Assembly (NCBI RefSeq): GCF_019802045.1
Contig: NZ_JAHVHU010000012.1
Span: forward strand, 62,001-126,000
Direction of reading: 5' to 3'
DNA: 64,000 nucleotides
From: Membranihabitans marinus
GTDB lineage: Bacteria; Bacteroidota; Bacteroidia; Chitinophagales; Saprospiraceae
This document shows positions 1-9,944 of the stretch, one piece after another. Numbering within the stretch: the stretch's first letter is position 1; every line of letters begins with the position of its first letter. The notes below the pieces were generated by a model. It had not been told where the DNA came from, made no database searches, and saw nothing but the letters and a program-made list of their open reading frames with translations. The position numbers and the translations under genes were made by a program.

Positions 1-1102
1 ATCGCTCCAGTGCCTTTTTCAAAGCCTCCGGAAACTGGTCGGGTGAAGATGAATAGCAGGGGATTCCGGCGTGGGTAAGTTGAGCAGCCAGTGGTTTGTT
101 GTACCGGATTTTTCCTTCGTTTTGCATGGATAATATACAGTGTATTTTTACTCCTTCTTTCTGAAGCTCCCGCATTTTATCGTAAACGCCTTCGTCCGTC
201 CGGTTATCATAGAGATCACTAATCAAAAACAGGTAGGTATCATCCGGGTTTTTTATATTCTCATGGATGTATCTGAGTGTTTTGCGGATATTTGTTCCAC
301 CGCCCAGATGGATATGGAAAAGTAAATTCACGATGTCGTCCAGGTGGTCGGATAGATCGGCTACCTCATGGTCAAATACGATGAGACGGGTTTCTATCGT
401 CCTGATGTGCGCCATAATGGATGCGATGATGGCTGAATAGATCATGGATTCCATCATGCTGCCGCTGGAGTCAACGGCTAAAATCAAATTTGGAAATCCC
501 TGTCGTTTTCGTTCGTACCCATATTTGTTTTTTATAATAATAGACTGAAGATCCGACTGATAGTGGCGCAAATTGCGCTTTATGGTTTTCGGCCAATCAA
601 TATCCTGTTTTCTTGGAAAAGTAGTAGGGTTCCCTTTGTTGCTGAGATGATTCAATGTGTTTTGCAGAGCCCAGTGGATTTTATCTTCGATTTCTGCGGC
701 GTATTGCCGGACGAGGGAGTGGATATCATCCATGCGATCCGGCGGAATCTGGTCTTTCAGCTCCAAAATGGTGCGGATCAAATCAATGTCCGGCGTCAGT
801 GAATCAAATACTTCCTTTTCAAATAAAAGGGATCCTATTTGCATTTTTTCGATCGCCTCTTTTTGTAAGAATAGCGTTTGATTTTTTGGGAAAAGTTCCC
901 GAATGTCCCGGAGCCATTCATTGAGCTGTGGACGGGATCTTTTCAGCAGATCATTCTCCGTTTGATCGAAAAGGAGGGAGAGGGTGCGATCTGTTTTTTT
1001 TGCATTTTCATCCAGCTCTACCTCATCGGTGGTCTCCGCTTCGGGTCCCAGGATGAGTCGCCACTTTCGGACCAGTTCGGTGTCTTGTACTGAGTCAGTC
1101 AC
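1..1102 (-). CDS. VWA domain protein (C-terminus cut by window edge)
   Basis: An open frame runs on the minus strand from a GTG at 1100-1102 to the window edge, so the 3' end is missing. I read the reverse strand by hand. An acidic, helical N-terminal part of about 190 residues is followed by a von Willebrand factor A domain with a clear metal-ion-dependent adhesion site (DSSGSMM, then the GGGTN loop and the ISD segment near the end). VWA proteins of this type bind partners through Mg2+ and are often paired with MoxR-type AAA ATPases; no such partner is visible here, but the downstream side is not in the window. The GTG start lies 9 bases after the stop of the upstream membrane-protein gene, preceded by a purine-rich AAGG, so the two are probably co-transcribed. 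No secretion signal is seen. The family is confident; the cellular role is unknown. Confidence 0.85.
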   Translation of the reverse strand, partial: MTDSVQDTELVRKWRLILGPEAETTDEVELDENAKKTDRTLSLLFDQTENDLLKRSRPQLNEWLRDIRELFPKNQTLFLQKEAIEKMQIGSLLFEKEVFDSLTPDIDLIRTILELKDQIPPDRMDDIHSLVRQYAAEIEDKIHWALQNTLNHLSNKGNPTTFPRKQDIDWPKTIKRNLRHYQSDLQSIIIKNKYGYERKRQGFPNLILAVDSSGSMMESMIYSAIIASIMAHIRTIETRLIVFDHEVADLSDHLDDIVNLLFHIHLGGGTNIRKTLRYIHENIKNPDDTYLFLISDLYDNRTDEGVYDKMRELQKEGVKIHCILSMQNEGKIRYNKPLAAQLTHAGIPCYSSSPDQFPEALKKALER

Positions 1103-1111
1103 TGGAGAACC

Positions 1112-1366
1112 TTATCGTTTTTTAGTATGTCGGAAGAAAGCACGCAGCCAAAGAAGGAGGAAAGCACCGACGACAGCCGTGACCAGTGAACCCCAGGTGC
1201 CGGTGGATTGCATGCCGAGTAACCGAAAGACAAAGCCTCCTACAATACCGCCAGCTATACCCAGAACGATATTGATCAGTAATCCGGAACCAGAGCCTTT
1301 CCACATGAGGCTGGCTATCCAGCCCGCGATGCCTCCGATAATAATCCAACCTAAAATTTTAAACAT
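1112..1366 (-). CDS. GlsB/YeaQ/YmgE-type small membrane protein
   Basis: This 84-residue protein has three glycine-rich hydrophobic segments (about residues 4-22, 28-50 and 58-76) and a basic tail (HTKKR). The repeated GGIAGWIAS and GIAGGIVGGF patterns are typical of the transglycosylase-associated / GlsB family, small inner-membrane proteins linked to stress responses whose biochemical role is not settled. The length equals the family norm. It is the first gene of a two-gene minus-strand unit with the VWA protein. An overlapping plus-strand frame (984-1388) is only its mirror image. Confidence 0.9.
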   Translation of the reverse strand: MFKILGWIIIGGIAGWIASLMWKGSGSGLLINIVLGIAGGIVGGFVFRLLGMQSTGTWGSLVTAVVGAFLLLWLRAFFRHTKKR

Positions 1367-1669
1367 GATCGAGACAATGATTTATTGAACCTGTAAAATA
1401 GTAAAAAAGATTTAATTGATCGCATTCAGATATGGTGGCTATGAGCCGGATGTGGAATTTTGGACGCCGCGCTAGATGTTAAAATTTAGCTTTAGTATAG
1501 AATAAGTTGGAAAATTAATAAGGAAATCATAAATTGTGTACGTAACCGAAATTCAAATTTTGTATTAATTAGGTTTTTTGGGGAGTCTTATTATAAGATT
1601 ACAGACGGATGAAAACGTGTGAAGATGTATGATTCTGTATGCTCTGACGTATAATAAATTTTAATAATT
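1367..1669. other. Intergenic region between divergent genes
   Basis: This 303-base spacer separates the minus-strand membrane-protein gene from the plus-strand SusC gene, so it should hold both promoters. It is AT-rich (for example around 1500-1600). I found no full TTTG / TAnnTTTG promoter pair, no strong hairpin and no small gene. Confidence 0.5.
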
Positions 1670-4600
1670 ATGGAATATTCAACCACTTTCAGTTGGAAGA
1701 GTTTTTTGATTTTGTGTGTTTTGTTAACGTTAACGGCGCACGGGAAGGGTCATGAGCATCACTTCAAAGATCTTGTTTCATTTCCGGCCATTGATGTAAA
1801 GGGCATCGTTACGGACCAGCAAGGGCAGCCACTGATCGGTGTCAATGTGTTGGTCAAAGGAACAACCAAAGGAACCTCCACCGATTTTGATGGAAATTTT
1901 ACCCTGTCGGATGTGGAAGAAAATGCCACCCTCGTTTTTTCCTACATCGGTTATCAGACCCTGGAAGTGGAGCTTGAAGGAAGAAGTTCCTTGCTGGTCG
2001 AAATGTCATCGGACGCTCAAATGCTTGACGAACTTATCGTGGTGGGCTATGGCACGGTAAAAAAGAGTGATTTGACAGGATCAGTATCTACCATAAGTGG
2101 TGAAACATTCAAGGATCAACCGGTCACACAGGTCAGTGAGATGTTGACTGGAACAGTAGCTGGATTTTATGCCACGCAAGGAACGAGTGCATCCGGTGGC
2201 AGTTCACTTGAAGTGCGTGGCCCCAATTCACTTAATGCATCCAGTACCCCCATGATTGTTCTCGATGGGGTGATATACAACGGAAGTCTGAAAGATATCA
2301 ATCCCAATGATATAGAGTCCATAGATATTCTCAAAGATGCTAGTTCTGCCGCTGTTTATGGTGCTCGAGCAGCTTCCGGTGTGGTGATCATCAGTACAAA
2401 GATGGGTGGGGATGGCAAACCGGTTGTGCAATTTAGTACCCAGCTAGGCTCGGCTGATGTGACAGGGCGTTTTGAACCATTTCAGGGTGAAGAATACTTG
2501 AATTATCGTAGAGATGTTTTGCGGGTCATCAATCCGGGGTTCCCAGCGTATTATTTTAATGATCCATCCAACCTCCCTTCGGGTGTAACAATTGATCAAT
2601 GGCGAAGTGCGAGTGACAATCCCTTGTCAGATGATGTGGATGAATACTTGTCCCGATTGAATTTTTATCAGATCGAAAGTAAGAATTATAAAGACGGCAA
2701 GGTGGTAGATTGGTTTGATGAAGTGATGCAAACCGGGTTTCGGCAAAATTATGATTTGAGTGTGTCCGGTGGTACAGAAAGTCTGAAGTATTACTGGTCG
2801 CTGGGATATCAAAATAATGAAGGGGTGATCAAAGGCGATGAGTTTGGAACCATCCGTTCCCGTTTAAATTTAGATTATACGATTTCGGAATGGCTCAATG
2901 TGGGGTTGAACACACAGTATTCGCATCGGGATGAATCATCAGTATTGGCCAGCGTAGGAGCTATGTACAATATGAGCCCCTATGGTGATATTTTTGAGGA
3001 GAATGGGGATGTAAAATGGTTCCCGAATACATTTATCGTGGCCAATCCATTAATTGATTATTATGGGCAGGAAAAGCTGCGCAATATTAATTCGATTTTC
3101 TCTAATATTTATGCGAATGTCGGTTTGCCTTTTGATATTAATTACAAGCTCTCGTTTCAGCCCCGCTTTGAATTTTTGAAAGATTACAATTTCTGGTCTG
3201 ATAAAACCTTTCAGGGGGGGCGGTCCAGGAGTGGAGGCTACGCTACCCGACGAGATGGGTCCGATTACAGCTGGATATTGGATAATATATTGAGCTGGCA
3301 AAAGGAAGTAGGTATTCACAATTTTGATGTGACCTTATTATATAGTTCAGAAAAAAACCAGGGCTGGAGTTCTTACCTGGAAAATCAATCTTTCGTGCCC
3401 AATCAAAATCTGGGTTTTGGCGGATTGGCTTTCGGGACCAATCCTTCGTTGAACAGCAGCGATTATGAAACAACTGGTGATGCGGCCATGGCGCGATTAA
3501 ACTATACCTTGCTGAATCGCTATCTGTTTACAGTTTCAGTGCGAAGAGATGGGTATTCAGCTTTTGGGAATAAATATCCCCGGGCGACCTTCCCGGCGGC
3601 CGCGTTTGCCTGGAAAATGTCTGATGAAAGTTTTTTCGAATCTGATTTAATCAACTCTTTAAAACTCAGGTTGTCATGGGGGGTCAATGGGAACCGGGAG
3701 ATCGGTGCATACTCTGCCCTTGCTCGATTGTCTTCTACATTGTACTACGATGGTTCCAATGTCCGCGTAGGGGTGTTTAATAATACCCTGGCCAATAAAA
3801 ATCTCCGTTGGGAAAAGACCCAGTCTTTTAACATTGGTTTGGATGTCGGGATGGTCAACGGGCGGATCAATACCAACCTGGATCTGTACAAAATGAATAC
3901 GACCGATTTATTGCTGAACCGATTGGTACCGGAATTATCGGGTTATCGCAGTGTAACAGCAAATTTGGGCGAATTGCAAAATATTGGGTTGGATCTTAGT
4001 TTTAATTCCGTGAACATCGATCACGAAAATTTCAGATGGAATTCCAATGTGGTGTTCAGTCTCAATCGGAATAAAATTGTAGAGTTATTTGGAGATCAGG
4101 GCACCTATACTCTGGAAGGGAAAGAAATTCAAGGTGAAGTACCCGATTATTCGAATGAATGGTTCCCGGGTCATGCCATTGATCACATATGGGATTATAA
4201 TATTACAGGCATCTGGCAAGAAAACGAAAAAGATGCCGCTGCAGAATATCGATTGAATCCCGGTGATATTAAAGCCGTTGATGTGAATAATGACGGAAAG
4301 TTCGAAGAGCTGGAAGACAAACAATTCATCGGGTACACCCGGCCAAGATTTCGGGTGGGAATGCGTCAACAATTTACGTTTTTCAAAAATTTTGATGCAT
4401 CCGTATTCCTTCGTGGAGATTTGGGACATATGAAGTCCTTCAATCAGGGACTGAGATTGGGCGGTGTAGATACTTACGATCGGAGAAATTCATACAAGAC
4501 ACCGTATTGGACACCATCCAATCCTATTAATGATTTTCCAAGTTTGACCAATAATGTGGCCGTTTATGGAGGAGGAATATCCTTTTACAAATCCGCTTCA

Positions 4601-4801
4601 TTTCTTCGGATTCAGGATATTTCATTGGGTTATAATGTGTCTGATGAATGGGCCCAGCGTTTGATGACCCGAAGCATTCGGGTATATGGATCCATCCGAA
4701 ACCTGTATAGCTTCAATCAATGGCCCGGATGGGATCCGGAATCATTGAATAGTCCCATGCCACGTATATTTTCTATAGGCCTGGATGTTACCTTAAACTA
4801 A
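1670..4801 (+). CDS. SusC/RagA-family TonB-dependent outer membrane transporter (pair 1)
   Basis: This 1043-residue protein has a hydrophobic signal segment at about 10-25, a carboxypeptidase D regulatory-like domain at about 42-125 (VKGIVTDQQGQPLIGVNV start, SYIGYQT), a TonB-box/plug entry (DELIVVGYGTVKKSDLTGS, about 118-137) and a plug plus 22-strand barrel ending in an aromatic-poor ...GLDVTLN tail. SusC proteins form the TonB-energised pore beneath a SusD lid and import oligosaccharides or peptides. There is no N-terminal STN signalling domain, so it is not a sigma/anti-sigma transducer. It lies 23 bases before its SusD partner, and a very similar SusC follows at 6817. The substrate cannot be deduced. 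The ATG at 1670 gives the signal peptide directly. Confidence 0.95.
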   Translation: MEYSTTFSWKSFLILCVLLTLTAHGKGHEHHFKDLVSFPAIDVKGIVTDQQGQPLIGVNVLVKGTTKGTSTDFDGNFTLSDVEENATLVFSYIGYQTLEVELEGRSSLLVEMSSDAQMLDELIVVGYGTVKKSDLTGSVSTISGETFKDQPVTQVSEMLTGTVAGFYATQGTSASGGSSLEVRGPNSLNASSTPMIVLDGVIYNGSLKDINPNDIESIDILKDASSAAVYGARAASGVVIISTKMGGDGKPVVQFSTQLGSADVTGRFEPFQGEEYLNYRRDVLRVINPGFPAYYFNDPSNLPSGVTIDQWRSASDNPLSDDVDEYLSRLNFYQIESKNYKDGKVVDWFDEVMQTGFRQNYDLSVSGGTESLKYYWSLGYQNNEGVIKGDEFGTIRSRLNLDYTISEWLNVGLNTQYSHRDESSVLASVGAMYNMSPYGDIFEENGDVKWFPNTFIVANPLIDYYGQEKLRNINSIFSNIYANVGLPFDINYKLSFQPRFEFLKDYNFWSDKTFQGGRSRSGGYATRRDGSDYSWILDNILSWQKEVGIHNFDVTLLYSSEKNQGWSSYLENQSFVPNQNLGFGGLAFGTNPSLNSSDYETTGDAAMARLNYTLLNRYLFTVSVRRDGYSAFGNKYPRATFPAAAFAWKMSDESFFESDLINSLKLRLSWGVNGNREIGAYSALARLSSTLYYDGSNVRVGVFNNTLANKNLRWEKTQSFNIGLDVGMVNGRINTNLDLYKMNTTDLLLNRLVPELSGYRSVTANLGELQNIGLDLSFNSVNIDHENFRWNSNVVFSLNRNKIVELFGDQGTYTLEGKEIQGEVPDYSNEWFPGHAIDHIWDYNITGIWQENEKDAAAEYRLNPGDIKAVDVNNDGKFEELEDKQFIGYTRPRFRVGMRQQFTFFKNFDASVFLRGDLGHMKSFNQGLRLGGVDTYDRRNSYKTPYWTPSNPINDFPSLTNNVAVYGGGISFYKSASFLRIQDISLGYNVSDEWAQRLMTRSIRVYGSIRNLYSFNQWPGWDPESLNSPMPRIFSIGLDVTLN

Positions 4802-4824
4802 GCGTTAAGTCAAAATACAATACC

Positions 4825-6585
4825 ATGAAAAATATTAAATCATATCCATTTTTGATCGCATTCGGAGCGTTTCTATTCCTTTATTCGTGCAGCGAGGATT
4901 GGTTGAAACCAAAACCCAAATCATTCTTTACCCCGGAGAACGTTTATATTGAACCGGAAGGATTTGAGTCGATAATCATTACATTGCGGAAAAATCTGAA
5001 AGAAGAACACAGCGGTGGGTTGCATTGGATCGCCCAGGAGTTTGCAGCTTCTGATCTGGGCTCCCCCTGGTCACAGTTGGATTTCTACAATCTGACCCCC
5101 AGCTCTTCCAGGTATTACCCTTTTCTTAGCATGTTTACGGAGATGTATGAGTTTATCAAGAACGCCAATGTGATAATTTCAAGAATAGACAACATTGAGT
5201 GGGAAGATCAGTCCAAACGCAACCGAATTCTGGGTGAAGCTTTGTTCCACAGGGCGTACTGGTATTATCGACTCGTGCATTCCTATGGCGATGTACCATT
5301 TATCGATACCGAAATTGAGGAGGTAAAATTGGATTTTCAAACCCACAGTCGAACAGCAATTTTAAATAAGTTGCAAAAGGATTTGGAATATGCTGCGCAA
5401 AATTTACCTGAAAGCATAGGACCCGGAGAGATATCGAAATATGCTGCGTTGCATTTGTTGACGAAGGTATACCTGGCTGACCAGGAGTACGATAAAGCGA
5501 TATCTGCTTCCACCGAAGTGATCGATGGCCCTTTTGAACTGATGAAAGAAAGGTTCGGACAGGATGTCGATGATCCCAATCGCAATGTGATCTGGGATCT
5601 CCACCGTCCAAAAAACTTTAATTTACCCAACAATACAGAAACCATTCTGACCTTTATCGATCGGTATGAGGCACCACCTGGCGCCCGTTCTGGTGGGTTA
5701 TTTACTATGCGATTGTACAACCCTCAATGGATGCAGGCGCAGGTGAAGGACAGCGAAGGAAAACCTGGGATGGTGGCGGACGGACCACAATATGATTCGC
5801 TGGGTCGGGGCAATGCGAACGTACGCCTGACAGCCAGCTATCAATACCACATCTGGAACTACAAAGATCAAAATTGGAGAAATACTTCGGATCTAAGGCG
5901 AGCAGACATCAACTGGGTCGATATCGATGAACTGCGTTATAACAATCCGGAGTCAGTGGATTATGGGAAGGTTGTGAACAGCGACTACTTTGCGCAGCAG
6001 CTGGATACATTCAAGCACCTTTATGCCATACCTCACTATATTATGTATGTACCGATGGATGATGCAAATGCTCGTCCGGTAGGCGGTAATGGAGACTGGT
6101 ATTTATTCCGATTGGCTGGTACGCATTTGCTGAGAGCTGAAGCTTATTTCTGGAAGGGCCAGTTAGCAGAGGCAGCAACCGACCTAAATGTAGTCCGGTC
6201 CCGGGCCAATGCACTACCCGTAAGCGCTGATGAGGTGGATATTGATTTTATTATGGATGAACGCGCCAGAGAATTATTCGCTGAAGAACCCCGACATTCA
6301 GAGCTGGTACGCGTTTCGTATCTTATGGCAGCAGAAGGTAAAGCTGGTTATAGCTTGTCATCGTTCTCAGAAAACAATTACTATTTTGATCGGGTAATGC
6401 GGTATAATAAAACCTACGAACAAAAAATTGAATTATTAGGGAATACAGCGGCCATGGCCCCATTCCATGTATTGTGGCCCATTCCGGATCGTATCATTAC
6501 AGCGAATACCTTGGCGACCATTAACCAAAATAAAGGCTATGATGGCGCAGAAAAGAATGTGCCACCATTGGAAACCATTGAATAA
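4825..6585 (+). CDS. RagB/SusD-family outer membrane lipoprotein (pair 1)
   Basis: This 586-residue protein starts with a lipoprotein signal peptide (lipobox FLYSC, Cys about 22) followed by SEDWLKPKPKSFF, the usual SusD N-terminus. The N-terminal SusD-like region has NANVIISRID and EALFHRAYWYYRLVHSYGDVP, the classic TPR helix motif. The RagB/SusD C-terminal region has LAGTHLLRAEAYFWKGQL, ERARELFAEEPRHSEL and a final NQNKGYDGAE. SusD lipoproteins cap the SusC barrel and capture the ligand. It sits directly behind the SusC gene and is co-transcribed with it. It resembles the SusD at 9945 along its whole length, marking a duplication of the pair. Confidence 0.95.
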   Translation: MKNIKSYPFLIAFGAFLFLYSCSEDWLKPKPKSFFTPENVYIEPEGFESIIITLRKNLKEEHSGGLHWIAQEFAASDLGSPWSQLDFYNLTPSSSRYYPFLSMFTEMYEFIKNANVIISRIDNIEWEDQSKRNRILGEALFHRAYWYYRLVHSYGDVPFIDTEIEEVKLDFQTHSRTAILNKLQKDLEYAAQNLPESIGPGEISKYAALHLLTKVYLADQEYDKAISASTEVIDGPFELMKERFGQDVDDPNRNVIWDLHRPKNFNLPNNTETILTFIDRYEAPPGARSGGLFTMRLYNPQWMQAQVKDSEGKPGMVADGPQYDSLGRGNANVRLTASYQYHIWNYKDQNWRNTSDLRRADINWVDIDELRYNNPESVDYGKVVNSDYFAQQLDTFKHLYAIPHYIMYVPMDDANARPVGGNGDWYLFRLAGTHLLRAEAYFWKGQLAEAATDLNVVRSRANALPVSADEVDIDFIMDERARELFAEEPRHSELVRVSYLMAAEGKAGYSLSSFSENNYYFDRVMRYNKTYEQKIELLGNTAAMAPFHVLWPIPDRIITANTLATINQNKGYDGAEKNVPPLETIE

Positions 6586-6816
6586 GGCGTGGTTGAGAGC
6601 GAAGAAAAGCTGAAACATAAGCAAATCAAATAAAATCTCATAAATTGTTTTTAAAGTCAGGGTTTTATTATATCTTAGGGAACGTTAACGGAAACTCGTG
6701 AAGGATTTTACAGGATGGGGATTTTTTGATTAAAACCATGTTTTACTATACAGTATACATTGAACCGGAGCTTGGCCTGATCTGGCCAAATAAATAATTA
6801 TTGATTAAAGTATGTT
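6586..6816 (+). promoter_or_regulatory. Spacer between duplicated SusCD pairs, weak promoter candidate
   Basis: This 231-base gap separates SusD 1 from SusC 2. A TATCTTAG sequence near 6671-6678 matches the Bacteroidota -7 element TAnnTTTG with one mismatch, and a TTG lies about 23 bases upstream, so pair 2 may have its own promoter. The sequence AACGTTAACGG follows at about 6681; a similar ACGTTAACGG occurs inside the signal-peptide region of SusC 1 near 1727. No terminator-like hairpin was seen after SusD 1, so read-through is possible. Confidence 0.3.
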
Positions 6817-9800
6817 ATGATGAAAAGAACAATTCTAATGTGTTGCTATGTCCTGCTTGTGGGAATAATCCTTGGTTCTACGCAAGGTAAAGCAGCTGAA
6901 AATTTTCCTATTTCTATAGTCGGTAACGTAACCGATCAGGAAGGAGAACCGCTCATTGGTGTGAATGTGCTCGTGGTGGGTACATCCATCGGGACATCCA
7001 CTGATTTCAATGGGAGGTATGAATTAGAGAATGTGGAAGAAGATGCCACGTTATTGTTTTCTTATGTTGGTTATCAAAGTCAGGAGGTCGATGTAAATGG
7101 TCGATCGACAATCGATGTGACCATGATTTCAGATGCTGAAGTATTGGATGAACTGGTTGTGGTTGGTTATGGCACCGTGAAAAAAAGTGATTTAACCGGT
7201 TCCGTCGAACGGATAGACGCTGAAAAATTTAAAAGCCAAGCTATGACTCAGCTGACAGATATGCTGACAGGAACAGTGGCTGGTTTTAATGCCAATCAAA
7301 GTACCTCTGCCGCCGGGGGTAGTTCATTGGAAGTACGGGGCCCCACTTCTTTGACGGCTTCAACAAATCCACTGATTGTACTGGATGGGGTGATATTCAA
7401 CGGAAGCTTACGGGACATAAACCCGAACGATATTGCAAGTATTGATATACTTAAGGATGCCAGCTCAACGGCTATTTTTGGTGCTAAAGCAGCTTCGGGT
7501 GTTATCCTCATTACTACCTCAAAAGGGAGTACCGGCAAGCCTGTGGTTAACTTAACGACCCGGATCGGAATGTCCCAATTAAGTTCTGATCAATATGGTG
7601 TACGTGGGCCTGAAGAATACATCGATTTTAGAAAAGAATACTACAGAGGTCTGGCTCAGCCCTTCCCGGATACCTACTGGGATGATCCATCCAATTTGAG
7701 TAGTGGGATTACATTGGAAGAGTGGCGCTCGCTCAACCCGAATCCTCTTCCCGATGACCAAAGAGAGTATCTCTCTCGGTTAAACTTTTTCCCCACTGAA
7801 ATAGAAACATATCTTCAGGGTGAGACAATAGACTGGTTGGATGAAACTTTTCAAAACGGGGTACGTCAGGATTATGATCTTAGTGTTTCCGGTGGAACAG
7901 AGAATTCCAGGTATTATTGGTCTTTGGGGTACGTTGATAACGAAGGTATTATTCGCGGAGATAATTTCAATGCGATCAGATCCAGGCTCAACGTTGATTT
8001 TGATATTACACCATGGTTAAATGTCGGAACCAATACGCAATTTACAGTCCGTGATGAAAGTTCTGTGGCAGCAAATCTTAGTTGGATGCAAAGCGTGAGT
8101 CCTTTTGCAAAAATGCGAAATGATGATGGTAGTTTAAAGTGGTATCCTGGTGATTATGTGGGTGCACGCAACCCTCTAATCAATACCCTGGGGCAAGACC
8201 GGGACCGAAAAATCAATAGTTTATTCTCTTCCTTGTTTGCCAAATTCAAATTGCCCTATGGCATTGAATATAAAGTCTCCTTCCAACCACGGGTTCAGTC
8301 TCTGCGGGATTATAATTATTGGTCTCCTCAAACGATCACGGGAGGTCAGGATATATCTGGTGGAAGAGCCAGAAGACTGGACTATACTCAGGTAGAATAT
8401 ATGGTGGATAATTTACTTACTTGGAAAAAAAGCTTTGGAATACATGACTTTGATGTGACTTTGCTTCAAAATGTAGAGCACACCAGATCGTGGCAGAGTG
8501 AACAAGAGAATAATACTTTTTTACCCAGCCCGGCACTGGGGTATTCAGGAACCCAATATGGTATTAATCCCGCTTTGAGTTCGAATGATGTTAAGGTGAC
8601 CGGAGATGCGCTCATGGCTCGTTTGAATTATGCTCTGCTTAATAAGTACCTTCTGACTGCTTCGATACGAAGAGATGGTTTTTCTGCTTTTGGTCAAGAA
8701 CATCCCCGAGCCACTTTTCCCGCTCTGGCGTTTGCCTGGAAACTTTCAGAAGAACAATTCTTTAATATAAATTCTATAGACCAACTCAAAGTTCGTGCCT
8801 CCTGGGGTGTTAATGGGAACCGGGATATCGGGCCGTATGCGGCACTGGCTCAATTGAAGTCTGTTCAATATTACGATGGCAAGAATGTACATATCGGGAT
8901 TGGTACTTCTACTTTGGAGAACCGTCAATTGGTATGGGAAGAGACGAAGTCTTTGAATTTTGGGGTCGACGTAGGTTTTATGGAAAGCAGGTTCCAAATG
9001 ACCCTCGATTATTATGATATGGTGACGAACAACCTGCTGGTCAATCGAATTTTGCCACGGACGACCGGTTTTTCCAGTGTAACAACTAATATTGGAGAAC
9101 TGGCTAACAAAGGGGTCGAACTTACTTTTCGTAGTGCTAATGTTTCCACCTCCAAATTTGATTGGAACAGTACCTTGAACTTCTCGCTCAACCGCAACAA
9201 AATTAATCGTCTTTTTGGAATAGAAGGAGATTTTGTTTTTGAAGGAAAAGAGTATCATGGTGAGATACCAGATTTTTCAAACGAATGGTTCCCCGGCCAT
9301 GGCATCGATGCCATTTGGAATTACGATATAGTGGGGATTTGGCAGGAAGAAGAACGAGATGAAGCGGCCAAATATAATTTAGAGCCGGGTGATTTTAAAG
9401 CTCGTGATTTGGATGATAACGGAACATACGAAGCTGTAAAGGATAAAACATTTATAGGGTATGATCAGCCTAGGTTTCGGGTGGGTTTGCGAAATGATTT
9501 TACCATCTTAAAAAATCTGACTGCTTCCGTTTTTGTGCGAGCCGACTTGGGCCATATGGGACGATTTCGTCCGGCACGGCATCGACATTCCACATATGAT
9601 CGGTACAATACGCCGCCGGTTCCCTACTGGACCAAAGAGAATCGCTCCAATGACTGGCCAAGGTTGGGACAAAATGATGCACCGTATGGAGGTGGTATAG
9701 ATCTATTTAAGCCCAAGAGCTTCGTCCGTATTCAGGACTTCACCTTGAACTATAGATTCCCAATGGATCGGCTTACGAGCATTAATTTTCAATCCCTTCA

Positions 9801-9918
9801 AATTTTTGCATCCGTACGAAATCTGTGGACATTTTCAGATTGGCCGGGATGGGATCCTGAGACTGGGTTCAGTCCAATGCCACGAACCTATACGATGGGG
9901 CTGAACCTATCACTATAA
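6817..9918 (+). CDS. SusC/RagA-family TonB-dependent outer membrane transporter (pair 2)
   Basis: This 1033-residue protein has the same architecture as the SusC at 1670: signal peptide (about 1-27), carboxypeptidase-like domain (about 34-115, GNVTDQEGEPLIGVNVLV), TonB-box region (DELVVVGYGTVKKSDLTGS), plug and barrel. The two share long near-identical stretches (for example SVSGGTE.YYWSLGY and ATFPA.AFAWK), so they are recent paralogues or were duplicated as pairs. No STN domain is present. Two ATG codons stand in tandem (6817 and 6820); either gives the same signal peptide. It is followed after 26 bases by SusD 2. The substrate is unknown, but divergence in barrel loops suggests related, not identical, ligands. 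Confidence 0.95.
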   Translation: MMKRTILMCCYVLLVGIILGSTQGKAAENFPISIVGNVTDQEGEPLIGVNVLVVGTSIGTSTDFNGRYELENVEEDATLLFSYVGYQSQEVDVNGRSTIDVTMISDAEVLDELVVVGYGTVKKSDLTGSVERIDAEKFKSQAMTQLTDMLTGTVAGFNANQSTSAAGGSSLEVRGPTSLTASTNPLIVLDGVIFNGSLRDINPNDIASIDILKDASSTAIFGAKAASGVILITTSKGSTGKPVVNLTTRIGMSQLSSDQYGVRGPEEYIDFRKEYYRGLAQPFPDTYWDDPSNLSSGITLEEWRSLNPNPLPDDQREYLSRLNFFPTEIETYLQGETIDWLDETFQNGVRQDYDLSVSGGTENSRYYWSLGYVDNEGIIRGDNFNAIRSRLNVDFDITPWLNVGTNTQFTVRDESSVAANLSWMQSVSPFAKMRNDDGSLKWYPGDYVGARNPLINTLGQDRDRKINSLFSSLFAKFKLPYGIEYKVSFQPRVQSLRDYNYWSPQTITGGQDISGGRARRLDYTQVEYMVDNLLTWKKSFGIHDFDVTLLQNVEHTRSWQSEQENNTFLPSPALGYSGTQYGINPALSSNDVKVTGDALMARLNYALLNKYLLTASIRRDGFSAFGQEHPRATFPALAFAWKLSEEQFFNINSIDQLKVRASWGVNGNRDIGPYAALAQLKSVQYYDGKNVHIGIGTSTLENRQLVWEETKSLNFGVDVGFMESRFQMTLDYYDMVTNNLLVNRILPRTTGFSSVTTNIGELANKGVELTFRSANVSTSKFDWNSTLNFSLNRNKINRLFGIEGDFVFEGKEYHGEIPDFSNEWFPGHGIDAIWNYDIVGIWQEEERDEAAKYNLEPGDFKARDLDDNGTYEAVKDKTFIGYDQPRFRVGLRNDFTILKNLTASVFVRADLGHMGRFRPARHRHSTYDRYNTPPVPYWTKENRSNDWPRLGQNDAPYGGGIDLFKPKSFVRIQDFTLNYRFPMDRLTSINFQSLQIFASVRNLWTFSDWPGWDPETGFSPMPRTYTMGLNLSL

Positions 9919-9944
9919 TTTGCGAATATATAAAAGTACATGAT

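Noticed and set aside
984-1388. 134-codon plus-strand frame opposite the membrane protein and VWA genes
   Set aside because: It is antisense to the GlsB-type gene; it has long Pro/Ile-rich runs and no recognised domain.
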